From Desulfovibrio aminophilus DSM 12254 (GTDB taxonomy: Bacteria > Desulfobacterota > Desulfovibrionia > Desulfovibrionales > Desulfovibrionaceae): 54,350 nt of DNA. Where the stretch lies: the NCBI RefSeq assembly GCF_000422565.1, contig NZ_AUMA01000018.1, forward strand, positions 1-54,350. Reading direction: 5' to 3'. Shown one piece after another: positions 8,436-17,905 of the stretch; within the stretch, counting starts at the first letter, position 1, and every line of letters starts with the position of its first letter. The notes below the pieces were generated by a model. The model worked only from the letters and a program-made list of their open reading frames with translations, did not search any database and was not told the origin of the DNA. The position numbers and the translations under genes were made by a program.

Positions 8436-9746
8436 ATGAGCAACAACGGAAACGACCAAGACCTGACCAACGGCTCCTCCCAGAACGGCGGCGAACGGCT
8501 GAACCTCACCGACCTCAAGTACAAGAGCATGTCCGAACTCATGGACATGGCCGCCCGTTACAACGTGGAGAACCCCAGCGGCCTGCGCAAGCAGGAGTTG
8601 ATCTTCGCCCTGCTCCAGGCCTGCGCCTCGCAGAACGGCCAGATCTTCGGCGAAGGCGTGCTGGAAATCCTGCCCGACGGCTTCGGCTTTCTCCGCTCTC
8701 CCATGTACAGCTACATGCCGGGCCCGGACGACATCTACGTCTCGCCCTCCCAGATCCGCCGTTTCGGCCTGCGCAAGGGCGACGTCATCTCCGGCCAGAT
8801 CCGTCCGCCCAAGGAGGGTGAACGCTACTTCGCCCTGCTGCGCGTCTCGGAGATCGGCTTCGAGCCGCCGGAGTACTCCAAGAATCTGGTCCTCTTCGAC
8901 AACCTCACCCCGATCTACCCGAACAAACGCTTCAAAATGGAAAACGGCGGCGAGAACTACTCCTCGCGCGTCATCGACCTGCTCTCGCCCATCGGCTGCG
9001 GCCAGCGCGGCATCATCGTGGCCCCGCCCCGCACCGGCAAGACCATGCTCCTGCAGACCATCGCCAACTCCATCAACGCCAACCACCCCGAGGTCTACCT
9101 CATCGTCCTGCTCATCGACGAGCGGCCCGAGGAAGTGACCGACATGGAGCGCACGGTCCGCGCCGAAGTCATCAGCTCCACCTTCGACGAGCCGCCGACC
9201 CGCCACGTGCAGGTCACGGAGATGGTCCTGGAGAAGGCCAAACGCCTAGTGGAACGCAAACGCGACGTGGTCATCCTGCTCGACTCCATCACCCGTCTCG
9301 GCCGGGCCTACAACGCCGTGACCCCGTCCTCCGGCCGCGTGCTCTCCGGCGGTCTGGACGCCAACGCCATGCAGCGGCCCAAGCGCTTCTTCGGCGCGGC
9401 CCGCAACATCGAGGAAGGCGGCAGCCTGACCATCATCGCCACCGCGCTCATCGACACCGGTTCACGCATGGACGAGGTCATCTTCGAGGAGTTCAAGGGC
9501 ACCGGCAACATGGAGATATACCTGGACCGCCACCTCTCCGAGAAGCGTGTGTTCCCGGCCATCGACATCAACCGTTCCGGCACCCGCAAGGAGGAGCTGC
9601 TCCTGGAGGAGGAAGTCCTCAACCGGGTCTGGATCCTGCGCAAGCTCCTCGCGCCCATGAACCCCATCGACAGCATGGAGTTCCTCCTGGGCAAGATGAA
9701 AGGCTCCAAGAGCAACCGCGAATTCCTGAACATGATGAACAAGTAG
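8436..9746 (+). CDS. rho: transcription termination factor Rho
   Basis: This 436-residue hexameric RNA helicase has an N-terminal Rho_N domain ([23 protein letters not shown]), a cold-shock-like RNA-binding domain ([18 protein letters not shown]) and the ATPase core. The core shows Walker A APPRTGKT, Walker [17 protein letters not shown] and the Q/R-loop region [15 protein letters not shown] short polar stretch precedes the Rho_N domain. The gene follows carD and ends in a hairpin terminator. Confidence 0.97.
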   Translation: MSNNGNDQDLTNGSSQNGGERLNLTDLKYKSMSELMDMAARYNVENPSGLRKQELIFALLQACASQNGQIFGEGVLEILPDGFGFLRSPMYSYMPGPDDIYVSPSQIRRFGLRKGDVISGQIRPPKEGERYFALLRVSEIGFEPPEYSKNLVLFDNLTPIYPNKRFKMENGGENYSSRVIDLLSPIGCGQRGIIVAPPRTGKTMLLQTIANSINANHPEVYLIVLLIDERPEEVTDMERTVRAEVISSTFDEPPTRHVQVTEMVLEKAKRLVERKRDVVILLDSITRLGRAYNAVTPSSGRVLSGGLDANAMQRPKRFFGAARNIEEGGSLTIIATALIDTGSRMDEVIFEEFKGTGNMEIYLDRHLSEKRVFPAIDINRSGTRKEELLLEEEVLNRVWILRKLLAPMNPIDSMEFLLGKMKGSKSNREFLNMMNK

Positions 9747-9770
9747 GCTTCCCCGGGCGAAGCCTTGGCG

Positions 9771-9807
9771 AGGACGCGAGCCCGGCGGGTTCGCGTCCTT
9801 TCGTTTT
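9771..9807 (+). terminator. terminator after rho
   Basis: The nine-base stem AGGACGCGA/TCGCGTCCT (9771-9779, 9791-9799) is followed by TTCGTTTT. Confidence 0.8.
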
Positions 9808-9884
9808 GGGGCTCCCGGATACCCGTTGCGCCGCCCGGCCAAGCGCGTAATATGGCCCACATGCGAACAAGGACAGCGCGCCCC

Positions 9885-11309
9885 ATGCGAAACGCCGCCC
9901 ACATCTCGTGCAGTCTGCTCCTGGCCCTGCTGCTGGTGCTGCTCCCCGCCGTCCAGGCCCGGGCCGCCTGGGGCGACTTCACCATCTCCGACGAGATCGA
10001 GGCCGGGCGGAAGTTCGACGCCTACGTGCGCAGCAACATGCCCCTGGTGGAGGACACCGAGGTCACGACCTACGTGAACGGTCTGGTCAAGCGCCTCGTG
10101 GATCACGTGCCGCCCCAGCCCTTCCGCTTCACGACCACGGTGATCCAGAACGGCTCCATGAACGCCTTCGCCGTTCCCGGCGGCTACGTCTACGTCTTCA
10201 CCGGCCTGATCCTGAACCTCCAGACCGAGGATCAGGTGGCAGCCGTGCTGGCCCACGAACTGGCCCACGTCACCGAGCACCACGTGGCCAAGCGCATGGC
10301 GGATATGCGGCTGGCCAGCATCGGGGCCATCGCGGGCACCCTGGCCGGGGCCTTCCTGGGCATCGCCGGCGGCGGGGCCAACATGCAGAACCTCGGTGGA
10401 GCCCTGATGATGGGCTCCCAGGCCGGAGCGGCCTCGGCCTTCCTCAAATACACCAATGAGAACGAACGCGAGGCCGACCACCAGGGCCTCAACTTCATGT
10501 CCGCCTCGGGCTACAATCCCCTGGCAATGGCCGAGACCTTCGACATCATGCAGAAGGCCCGCTGGTACGTGAGCAACGACAAGATCCCCTCCTACCTCTC
10601 CACCCACCCCGCGCTGCCCGACCGCGTGGCCTACATCAAGGACCGTGTGGCCCGGATGCCCCAGGAGGTGACCCGCCGCAAGGCCGACAACACCGCCTTC
10701 CTGCGCGTGCAGACCCTGGTGCGGGCCAGGCTCCAGGCCGCGGACGTGGCCCTGGCCTGGTACAACAACAAGGGTGACCTGACCCCCCTGGACCAGTTGG
10801 GGCTGGCCGTGGTGCAGGCCAGGGTGAACCGCATCGGCGAGGCCGAGCGGACCTTCCAGAAGGCCCTTGCGGCCATGCCCAACGATCCCCTGGCGCTGCG
10901 CGAAACCGGCATCTTCTACTTCCGCCAGGGCGACTTCCAGAAGGCCCAGCCCCTGCTCCAGAAGGCCCTGGTCCTCAGGCCCTCGGACGCCCTGACCCTG
11001 TTCTACAACGCCCGGCTCCTGGGCGAGTACAAGCAATACCCGGCGGCCATCGCCTCCATGCGCCAGGTGGTCAAGGATCTGCCGGACGACCCCGAAGTGC
11101 GCTACCACATGGGCCGGCTCCTGGGCGAATCCGGGGACCAGTTCGGCGGCCATCTCAACCTGGCCTACTCCTTCGAACTCCAAGGCAACCGCAAACAGGC
11201 CGAGTTCCACCTGGAGAAGGCCCGCTCCATGGCCACGAACCCGGACCAGAAGAAGCAGGTGGAGGAGTTCGACGCCTTCCGCAAGGAACGCGAAGAGCTG
11301 CGCATGTGA
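9885..11309 (+). CDS. M48-family metalloprotease with TPR repeats (BepA-like)
   Basis: With ATG at 9885 the protein has 474 residues, starts with a signal peptide (MRNAAHISCSLLLALLLVLLPAVQARA) and carries an M48 domain with zinc motif H124-E-L-A-H128 and the third-ligand region NEREADHQG. Four or more tetratricopeptide-like helices fill the C-terminal half (about 300-470). The arrangement matches BepA/YfgC, which handles outer-membrane beta-barrel assembly and LptD maturation. In-frame ATGs at 9852 and 9861 are possible, but they would put a charged stretch before the signal peptide. The gene is monocistronic after the rho terminator. Confidence 0.9.
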   Translation: MRNAAHISCSLLLALLLVLLPAVQARAAWGDFTISDEIEAGRKFDAYVRSNMPLVEDTEVTTYVNGLVKRLVDHVPPQPFRFTTTVIQNGSMNAFAVPGGYVYVFTGLILNLQTEDQVAAVLAHELAHVTEHHVAKRMADMRLASIGAIAGTLAGAFLGIAGGGANMQNLGGALMMGSQAGAASAFLKYTNENEREADHQGLNFMSASGYNPLAMAETFDIMQKARWYVSNDKIPSYLSTHPALPDRVAYIKDRVARMPQEVTRRKADNTAFLRVQTLVRARLQAADVALAWYNNKGDLTPLDQLGLAVVQARVNRIGEAERTFQKALAAMPNDPLALRETGIFYFRQGDFQKAQPLLQKALVLRPSDALTLFYNARLLGEYKQYPAAIASMRQVVKDLPDDPEVRYHMGRLLGESGDQFGGHLNLAYSFELQGNRKQAEFHLEKARSMATNPDQKKQVEEFDAFRKEREELRM

Positions 11310-11388
11310 CGGGGAACCGCCCCTTGAAACGCGCGCCGCTTTGCGTTAGCTCCATCCTTTCGTCAACATTTCATTGGGACGAGCACTC

Positions 11389-12372
11389 ATGATCGTGGCC
11401 AGAACCCTCCAGGAGCTGGAAGGCGCCATCGCCGGCTCCTGTGTCACCATAGGCAATTTCGACGGCGTACACCTGGGGCACCAGAAACTCATCGACCAGA
11501 CCTGCCGCCGGGCCCGGGCCCAAGGCCTGGTCAGCGTGGTCGTGACCTTCGAGCCCCACCCCCTGCGCGTTCTCCTGGGCAGCCGCACCCCGCCCTTCAT
11601 CACCCTCATGGAACAGAAGCTGGAACTCATCGGCTCGCTCGGTCCCAACGTCACCCTGGTCCTCAACTTCACCCGCGAAATGGCCGCCCTCTCGCCGGAC
11701 GAGTTCGTGCGTGAATATCTCGTGCGGGGCCTTTCCGTGCGCGAGCTGATCATCGGCTACGACTACGCCATGGGCAAGGGCCGCTCGGGCAACTACGAAA
11801 CCCTCAAGGTTCTGGGCCGGACTTACGGCTTCCGGGTGGAGCGCCTGGAGCCCGTGACCCTGGGCGACGCAGTGGTCAGCTCCACGCGCATCCGCGACAT
11901 GGTCCAGGCCGGGGAGGTCTGGGAGGCCCGGCCGCTGCTGGGCCGCTTCTACCAGGTGCGCGGCGAAGTCATCCAGGGCCACAACCGGGGCGGCAAGCTT
12001 TTGGGCTTCCCTACCGCCAACCTCAGGCTGGTGGACGAACTGGTGCCCCAGACCGGCGTCTACGCCGTCTGGGTCGAGGTCGACGACGCAGTGCTTCCCG
12101 GCGTGGCCAACATCGGCACCAACCCCACCTTCGGCAACACGGCCGTCTCGGTGGAGGCCCACATCATGAACTTCAAGGGCGACCTCTACGGCCGCCGCAT
12201 CCGGGTGCATTTCGTCCAGCGTCTGCGCTCCGAACGCAAGTTCGAAAACCTGGACGCCCTGCGCGCGCGCATCCAGGCCGACATCGATCTGGCCGGGCGC
12301 ATCCTCTCCGAGCCCGAGGCCCAGCCCGCCACCCTCCCCCGGGAGGCAACCCGTTCCGGCCCGGGCAGATGA
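11389..12372 (+). CDS. ribF: bifunctional riboflavin kinase / FAD synthetase
   Basis: This 327-residue enzyme has the nucleotidyltransferase domain (CVTIGNFDGVHLGHQKLI; later SSTRIRDMVQAG) and the C-terminal riboflavin kinase domain (GEVIQGHNRGGKLLGFPTANL; NIGTNPTFG). It converts riboflavin to FMN and FAD. A TTG start at 11374 is possible, but ATG at 11389 gives the usual N-terminus. Its stop overlaps the ATG of the ClC gene by four bases, so the two are translationally coupled. Confidence 0.95.
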   Translation: MIVARTLQELEGAIAGSCVTIGNFDGVHLGHQKLIDQTCRRARAQGLVSVVVTFEPHPLRVLLGSRTPPFITLMEQKLELIGSLGPNVTLVLNFTREMAALSPDEFVREYLVRGLSVRELIIGYDYAMGKGRSGNYETLKVLGRTYGFRVERLEPVTLGDAVVSSTRIRDMVQAGEVWEARPLLGRFYQVRGEVIQGHNRGGKLLGFPTANLRLVDELVPQTGVYAVWVEVDDAVLPGVANIGTNPTFGNTAVSVEAHIMNFKGDLYGRRIRVHFVQRLRSERKFENLDALRARIQADIDLAGRILSEPEAQPATLPREATRSGPGR

Positions 12373-14189
12373 GCACCCTCGCCGACCTGCCGCGACGCGC
12401 ACTGGCCCTCCTGGTCTCCCTGCGCCATGCCCGTTCCCTGCGCTGGCTGGCGTACGGCGTGGTGGTCGGCGCCGTCACCGGCCTGGTGGCCGCGGCCTAT
12501 TTCTGGGCCGTGGAATATTTCCGCACCGTGCTGCTGCACGATCTGGCCGGGCTGAGCCTGCCCGCCCCGGCCGGGGAACAATTGCACCACGCCACCCCGC
12601 TGGGGGCCTACCGTCCCTGGCTCGTGCCCCTGTTCACCGGGGCCGTGGGCCTGATCACCGGCTACGTGGTGCAGCGCTTCATCCCCGAAACCGTCAGCGG
12701 CGGCACCGACGGCACCGACGCCACCATCAAGGCCTTTCACCAGCAAGGCGGCCTGATCCGGCCCCTGGTGCCGATCATCCGGGGCGTGGCCTCGATCTTC
12801 ACCATCGCCTCCGGCGGCAGCGCCGGGCGCGAGGGCCCCATCACCCAGATGGGCGCGGGCCTGGGTTCCTGGTTCGCCCAGCGGCTCAAGCTCTCGGCCC
12901 GGGAGCGCCGACTGCTCCTGCTGGCCGGGGCGGCCGGCGGCCTGGGGGCCATCTTCCGGGCCCCGCTGGGCGGCGCGCTCACGGCCGTGGAGGTCATCTA
13001 CCGCGAGGACTTCGAGGCCGAGGCCCTGCTGCCCTCGATCATGTCCTCGGTGACGGCCTACTCCGTGTTCACCTTCTTCTTCGGCTCCGAACCCATCTTC
13101 GGCATCCCGCACTTCGAATTCCGCGACCCCCGGGAGCTGTTCTTCTACACGGCGCTGGCCCTGGCCTGCGCCGGGGCGGGCTGGCTCTACGTGCGGACCT
13201 TCCGCTGGTTCAAGTTCCGGATATTCTTCCCGCTCAAGGAAAAGGTGGGGCTCATGTGGACCACGGCCCTGGGCGGCCTGGGCGCGGGACTCCTGGGCGC
13301 GTTCTTCCCCCAGGTCCTGTCCGGCGGCTACGGCTGGCTGGAACTGGCCATCCTCGGGCAGATCCCGGCCCTGATGCTCTTCGCCATCGTCATCGGCAAG
13401 ACCATGGCCACCTCCATGACCATCGGCTCGGGCATGAGCGGCGGCATGTTCGCCCCGGCCCTGTTCGTGGGCGGCATGAGCGGCGGCGTGGTGGGCCAGC
13501 TGGCCCACCAGTGGTGGCCGGACATCGCGCGCCAGCCCGGAGGCTACGTGTTGGTGGGCATGGCGGCCTTCTTCGCGGGCATCGCCAAGGCCCCCATCGG
13601 CCCGCTGGTCATGGTCTGCGAGCTGACCAAGGGCTACGGCCTGCTGGCTCCGCTCATGCTGGCCTCGGCCCTGTGCATCGTGCTCTGCCGCAAGGTCTCG
13701 CTCTACGAGCATCAGGTGGACGACAAATTCGACTCCCCGGCCCACGTGTCCGACGCCACCATCAACGTGTTGGAACATCTCACCGTAGAGGGCCGCTTCA
13801 CCCCCTCCCGGGTCACGATCCTCGAGGAGGGAACGACCCTCAAGGCCCTCACGGACATCATCGCCAACACGGCCCAGATCTGCTTCCCGGTGCGCGACCG
13901 AACCGGACGCTTCACCGGCATCCTCTCCATCCACGACGTGCGCCGCCTGCTCTTCGAGGAAGGACTCTTCGACCTGGTGGTGGTCCACGATCTGGCCGGA
14001 CGCGTGGCCCTGCTCAAGCCCGACGACGACCTCTACACCGCGCTGCTGCTCTTCGTGGACACGGACTACGACCAAATTCCCGTGGTCTCGCCCGACGATC
14101 CCCACGCCCTGGTCGGCCTCATGAACCGCGAAGACGTGTTCAAGGCCTACGCCACGACCATCCGCTCCCTGCGCGAAGACGCGGTCTGA
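12369..14189 (+). CDS. ClC-family chloride channel/antiporter with CBS pair
   Basis: This 606-residue membrane protein has a ClC core of ten or more hydrophobic segments followed by two CBS domains (about 475-600). Selectivity motifs are recognisable: GSAGREGPITQMGAG, with the gating glutamate in REGP, and GMSGGMFAPALFVGG. The gating glutamate is present in both channels and exchangers, so the transport mode is open. CBS pairs often sense adenine nucleotides. It starts inside the ribF stop codon region. Confidence 0.92.
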   Translation: MSTLADLPRRALALLVSLRHARSLRWLAYGVVVGAVTGLVAAAYFWAVEYFRTVLLHDLAGLSLPAPAGEQLHHATPLGAYRPWLVPLFTGAVGLITGYVVQRFIPETVSGGTDGTDATIKAFHQQGGLIRPLVPIIRGVASIFTIASGGSAGREGPITQMGAGLGSWFAQRLKLSARERRLLLLAGAAGGLGAIFRAPLGGALTAVEVIYREDFEAEALLPSIMSSVTAYSVFTFFFGSEPIFGIPHFEFRDPRELFFYTALALACAGAGWLYVRTFRWFKFRIFFPLKEKVGLMWTTALGGLGAGLLGAFFPQVLSGGYGWLELAILGQIPALMLFAIVIGKTMATSMTIGSGMSGGMFAPALFVGGMSGGVVGQLAHQWWPDIARQPGGYVLVGMAAFFAGIAKAPIGPLVMVCELTKGYGLLAPLMLASALCIVLCRKVSLYEHQVDDKFDSPAHVSDATINVLEHLTVEGRFTPSRVTILEEGTTLKALTDIIANTAQICFPVRDRTGRFTGILSIHDVRRLLFEEGLFDLVVVHDLAGRVALLKPDDDLYTALLLFVDTDYDQIPVVSPDDPHALVGLMNREDVFKAYATTIRSLREDAV

Positions 14190-14229
14190 CCCCTTGCCAG
14201 GGGCGCGTCACGTCTTATTTAGAACAATC

Positions 14230-14802
14230 GTGCGGACGCGACCCAACGGCCATTCCGGCCACTCCTGGTCCTTCGGCTCGGGCCGACTCGTTCTCCTGGC
14301 CGGGGACATCGCCCTCTCCGACACCGACGCCGTGGTCAACGCGGCCAACTCCCGGCTGTCCGGGGGCGGCGGCGTGGACGGAGCCATCCACCGGGCCGCG
14401 GGCTGGGATCTGCTCCAGACCGCCTGCTGGGCCCACATCACCGAAAACGGCGAAGTTCCTCCGGGACAGGCGGCCGTCACCACCGGCTTCGGCCTGAAGG
14501 CCAAATGGATCATCCACGCCGTGGGCCCGGTCTGGCACGGCGGCCTGTCCGGCGAACCGGAACTCCTGGCCTCGGCCTACCGCGTGAGCCTCCGTCTGGC
14601 TCGGGAACTGGAGTGCCGCGCCGTGGCCTTCCCGGCCTTGAGCTGCGGGGCCTACGGCTATCCCGTGGAGCTGGCCGCGCCGCTGGCCCTGGCCGAGTTG
14701 CGCCGGGGCCTGGAGGACGGCCTCGTGTCCGAAATCCGCCTGACCCTCTTCGGCCAGGAAAACCTGGACCGCTGGGCCGCGCTGGCCCACGCCATCCTCT
14801 AA
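14230..14802 (+). CDS. macrodomain protein (ADP-ribose / O-acetyl-ADP-ribose hydrolase-like)
   Basis: The protein of about 190 residues is one macrodomain: [24 protein letters not shown] split by family order, [36 protein letters not shown] and [17 protein letters not shown]. These are the MacroD/YmdB signatures, including the NAAN asparagine and the GGGGVDGAI phosphate loop. Members hydrolyse O-acetyl-ADP-ribose or remove ADP-ribose from acidic residues. The start is unclear: GTG at 14230 or TTG at 14194, neither with a strong ribosome binding site. It lies between the ClC gene and hslV in the same direction. Confidence 0.85.
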   Translation: MRTRPNGHSGHSWSFGSGRLVLLAGDIALSDTDAVVNAANSRLSGGGGVDGAIHRAAGWDLLQTACWAHITENGEVPPGQAAVTTGFGLKAKWIIHAVGPVWHGGLSGEPELLASAYRVSLRLARELECRAVAFPALSCGAYGYPVELAAPLALAELRRGLEDGLVSEIRLTLFGQENLDRWAALAHAIL

Positions 14803-14818
14803 TCAGCGGAGAGCAATC

Positions 14819-15375
<557 letters not shown>

Positions 15376-15379
<4 letters not shown>

Positions 15380-16743
15380 GCAGCAACCTCACTCCCCGGG
15401 AGATCGTCTCGGAACTGGACAAGTACGTCATCGGGCAGAAGGCGGCCAAACGCATGGTGGCCATCGCCCTGCGCAACCGCTGGCGGCGCAACCGCCTGGC
15501 CCCGGAGCTGCGGGACGAGGTGGCGCCCAAGAACATCATCCTCATGGGCCCCACGGGCGTGGGCAAGACCGAGATCGCCCGCCGCCTGGCCCGGTTGGCC
15601 GGGTGCCCGTTCTTCAAGGTCGAGGCCACCAAGTTCACCGAGGTGGGCTATGTGGGCCGGGACGTGGAGTCCATGGTCCGCGATCTCATGGAGATCGGCG
15701 TGAACATGGTCAAGACCGAGGAACGCGACAAGGTGCGGGTCAAGGCCGAGGAGCACGCCGAGGAGCGCCTCCTGGACCTGCTCGTGCCCGGCGGCCAGCC
15801 CCAGGCCCAGGGCGCGGGCTTCTTCATGCGCCCGGCCTCCGCCGAACCCATGTCCGAAAAGGACGCCTCCACCCGCGAGAAGCTGCGCAAGCTCTGGCGC
15901 GACGGAGCGCTGGACGAGCGCGTCGTGGAGGTCGAGGTCCGCTCCCAGTCCGGCCCGCAGCTGGAGATCGCGGCCATCCCCGGCATGGAGGAGATGGGCA
16001 TGCAGATGCAGGAGACCCTGGGCCGCATGTTCCCGAACAAGAAGAAGCTCAAGAAGATGAAGGTGCGCGAGGCCTTCGAGGTGCTGGCGGCCGAGGAGGC
16101 CGACAAGCTCATCGACATGGACAAGGTTCTGGAGGCCGCCCGCGAACGCGTGGAACAGGACGGCATCCTCTTCGTGGACGAGATCGACAAGATCGCGGCC
16201 CGGAGCGAACACGGCGGGCCGGACGTGTCCCGCGAAGGCGTGCAGCGCGACCTGCTGCCCGTGGTCGAGGGCTGCGTGGTGAACACCAAGTACGGCATGG
16301 TCAAGACCGACCACATCCTGTTCATCGCCGCCGGGGCCTTCCACCAGAGCAAGCCCTCGGACCTCATCCCCGAACTCCAAGGCCGCTTCCCCCTGCGCGA
16401 AACCCTGGAAGCCCTGGGCAAGGACGAGTTCTACCGCATCCTCACCGAGCCGAAGAACGCGCTCACCGTGCAGTACAAGGCCCTGCTGGAGACCGAGGGG
16501 CTGACCGTGGACTTCACCCGCGAGGCCCTGGAGGAAATCTCGGCCATGGCCGAAAGGATCAACCAGGAAACCGAGAACATCGGCGCGCGGCGGCTGTCCA
16601 CCATCATGGAGAAGCTCCTGGCCGAACTGTCCTTCGCCGCGCCCGACCGGGGCGGCCAGAGCGTGACCATCGACCGGGCCTACGTCCAGTCCCAGCTCCA
16701 GGACGTGGTCGAGGACCGGGATCTGTCGCGGTATATCCTTTAG
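15376..16743 (+). CDS. hslU: ATP-dependent protease ATPase subunit HslU
   Basis: This 455-residue AAA+ unfoldase has [17 protein letters not shown] at the N-terminus, Walker [20 protein letters not shown], an intermediate domain (about 110-240), Walker [12 protein letters not shown], and sensor/arginine regions LQGRFPLR and [10 protein letters not shown]. It recognises and threads substrates into HslV. The gene ends at a hairpin shared with the convergent DRTGG gene. Confidence 0.96.
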
Positions 16744-16761
16744 CCTTCGCCCCTAGGAAAC

Positions 16762-16808
16762 GGAAAAGGCGCGGCCCCTCACCGGGAACCGCGCCTCTTT
16801 TCGTTTTC
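16762..16808. terminator. bidirectional terminator
   Basis: AGGCGCGG and CCGCGCCT (16767-16774, 16789-16796) form a stem with CTTTTCGTTTT on one side and GGAAAA (TTTTCC on the minus strand) on the other. It separates hslU from the convergent gene. Confidence 0.75.
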
Positions 16809-16814
16809 CAGCTC

Positions 16815-17879
16815 CTACAACCCGACGCGCTTCTTGAGCAGGGCGTAGTCCACGTTGGCCATGACCAGCTGGGCCCCGTGGTTGACCTTGATCATGTCCC
16901 GCAGCTTGTGGCTGGTGAGGATGTTCTCCATCTTCTTGGCCACGGTGAAGGTGTCCTCGCGGACCACGATGATCGGCGTCTCCAGCACCTCGGAACGGGT
17001 CAGGATGATGTCGTTGGGATAGAGGTTGCCGGTGAGGATGAGGCAGGGCGAACTGCCCTCCAGGGCCACCAGCTGCACGTCCGAGCGGTCCCCGCCCACG
17101 ATCACCGCCGAGTTCTTGTGGCGCTTGAAGTGGGTCAGGAAGTTCTCCACCTGCATGGTGCCGATGAGGAAGCTCTCCACCACCCGCTCACCCTTGCCCT
17201 GGGCCGAGATGACCTTGCCGTTCAGGCGCTCGGCCAGGTCCGTGACCTTGATGGCGCCCATGAGCGGGTCCGAGGGGATGGTCCCGAGCACGGTGACGCC
17301 CTTCTTCTCCAGGAAGGGCTGGATGAGGCCGGTGGCCTCCTCCATGTAGGATTCGGGGACGTCGTTGAAGATCACCCCGGCCAGGTCGTCTCCGGCGACG
17401 GCCTTGCTGCGCAGGATGTAGTCGTAGCGCAGTTCCTTCTGGTAGCGGTCCACGAGCACGGTTTTCGCGCCCAGGGAGGCGGCCACCCGGCTGCCCTCCA
17501 CCCCGCAGTAGGTGCCCGAGCCGAGGAAGGTGCCCGAGCCCTGGATGAGCATCACGTCCTTGCCCTCCGAGAGCTTGGCGTAGGCCCGGCCGATGTTCGA
17601 GAGCAGGTCGCCGCAGCCGGTGGTGAAGGCCTTGATCGTGAAGTCGCGGGTCACGAGCACGGGCGTGACCAGCTCGGGGTCCTGGTCCAGGCCGAGCACG
17701 TCCTGGACGAAGAAGGCGTCCTCGTCGCCCACCTTGTCCCCGGTGCGGCGCGGCACCGCGCCCACCGGCTTCATGTAGCCGACGTTCAGGCCCTCCTTCT
17801 GGAACTTGAGCCCCAGAGACATGGCGATGAGATTCTTGCCCGAATACCCGGCGGTGGAACCCACGTACACGCCGACCAT
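16815..17879 (-). CDS. P-loop/DRTGG-domain protein (phosphotransacetylase N-terminal-like)
   Basis: This 354-residue protein has an AAA_26/BioD-like P-loop domain (MVGVYVGSTAGYSGKNLIAM; IQGSGTFLGSGTYCGVEGS) and a DRTGG domain (about 215-320). That combination forms the N-terminal part of long phosphotransacetylases, but the PTA catalytic domain is absent. GGGAGG lies before the ATG. It follows the acyl-CoA synthetase gene by 26 bases, which suggests a role linked to acyl-CoA or acetate metabolism, possibly regulatory. No reaction can be named. Confidence 0.85.
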   Translation of the reverse strand: MVGVYVGSTAGYSGKNLIAMSLGLKFQKEGLNVGYMKPVGAVPRRTGDKVGDEDAFFVQDVLGLDQDPELVTPVLVTRDFTIKAFTTGCGDLLSNIGRAYAKLSEGKDVMLIQGSGTFLGSGTYCGVEGSRVAASLGAKTVLVDRYQKELRYDYILRSKAVAGDDLAGVIFNDVPESYMEEATGLIQPFLEKKGVTVLGTIPSDPLMGAIKVTDLAERLNGKVISAQGKGERVVESFLIGTMQVENFLTHFKRHKNSAVIVGGDRSDVQLVALEGSSPCLILTGNLYPNDIILTRSEVLETPIIVVREDTFTVAKKMENILTSHKLRDMIKVNHGAQLVMANVDYALLKKRVGL

Positions 17880-17905
17880 GACGACCTCCCCGGCCCGCGA
17901 GGGCC

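Noticed and set aside
12186-14105. 639-codon minus-strand frame
   Set aside because: It is antisense to the ClC transporter gene and the end of ribF.
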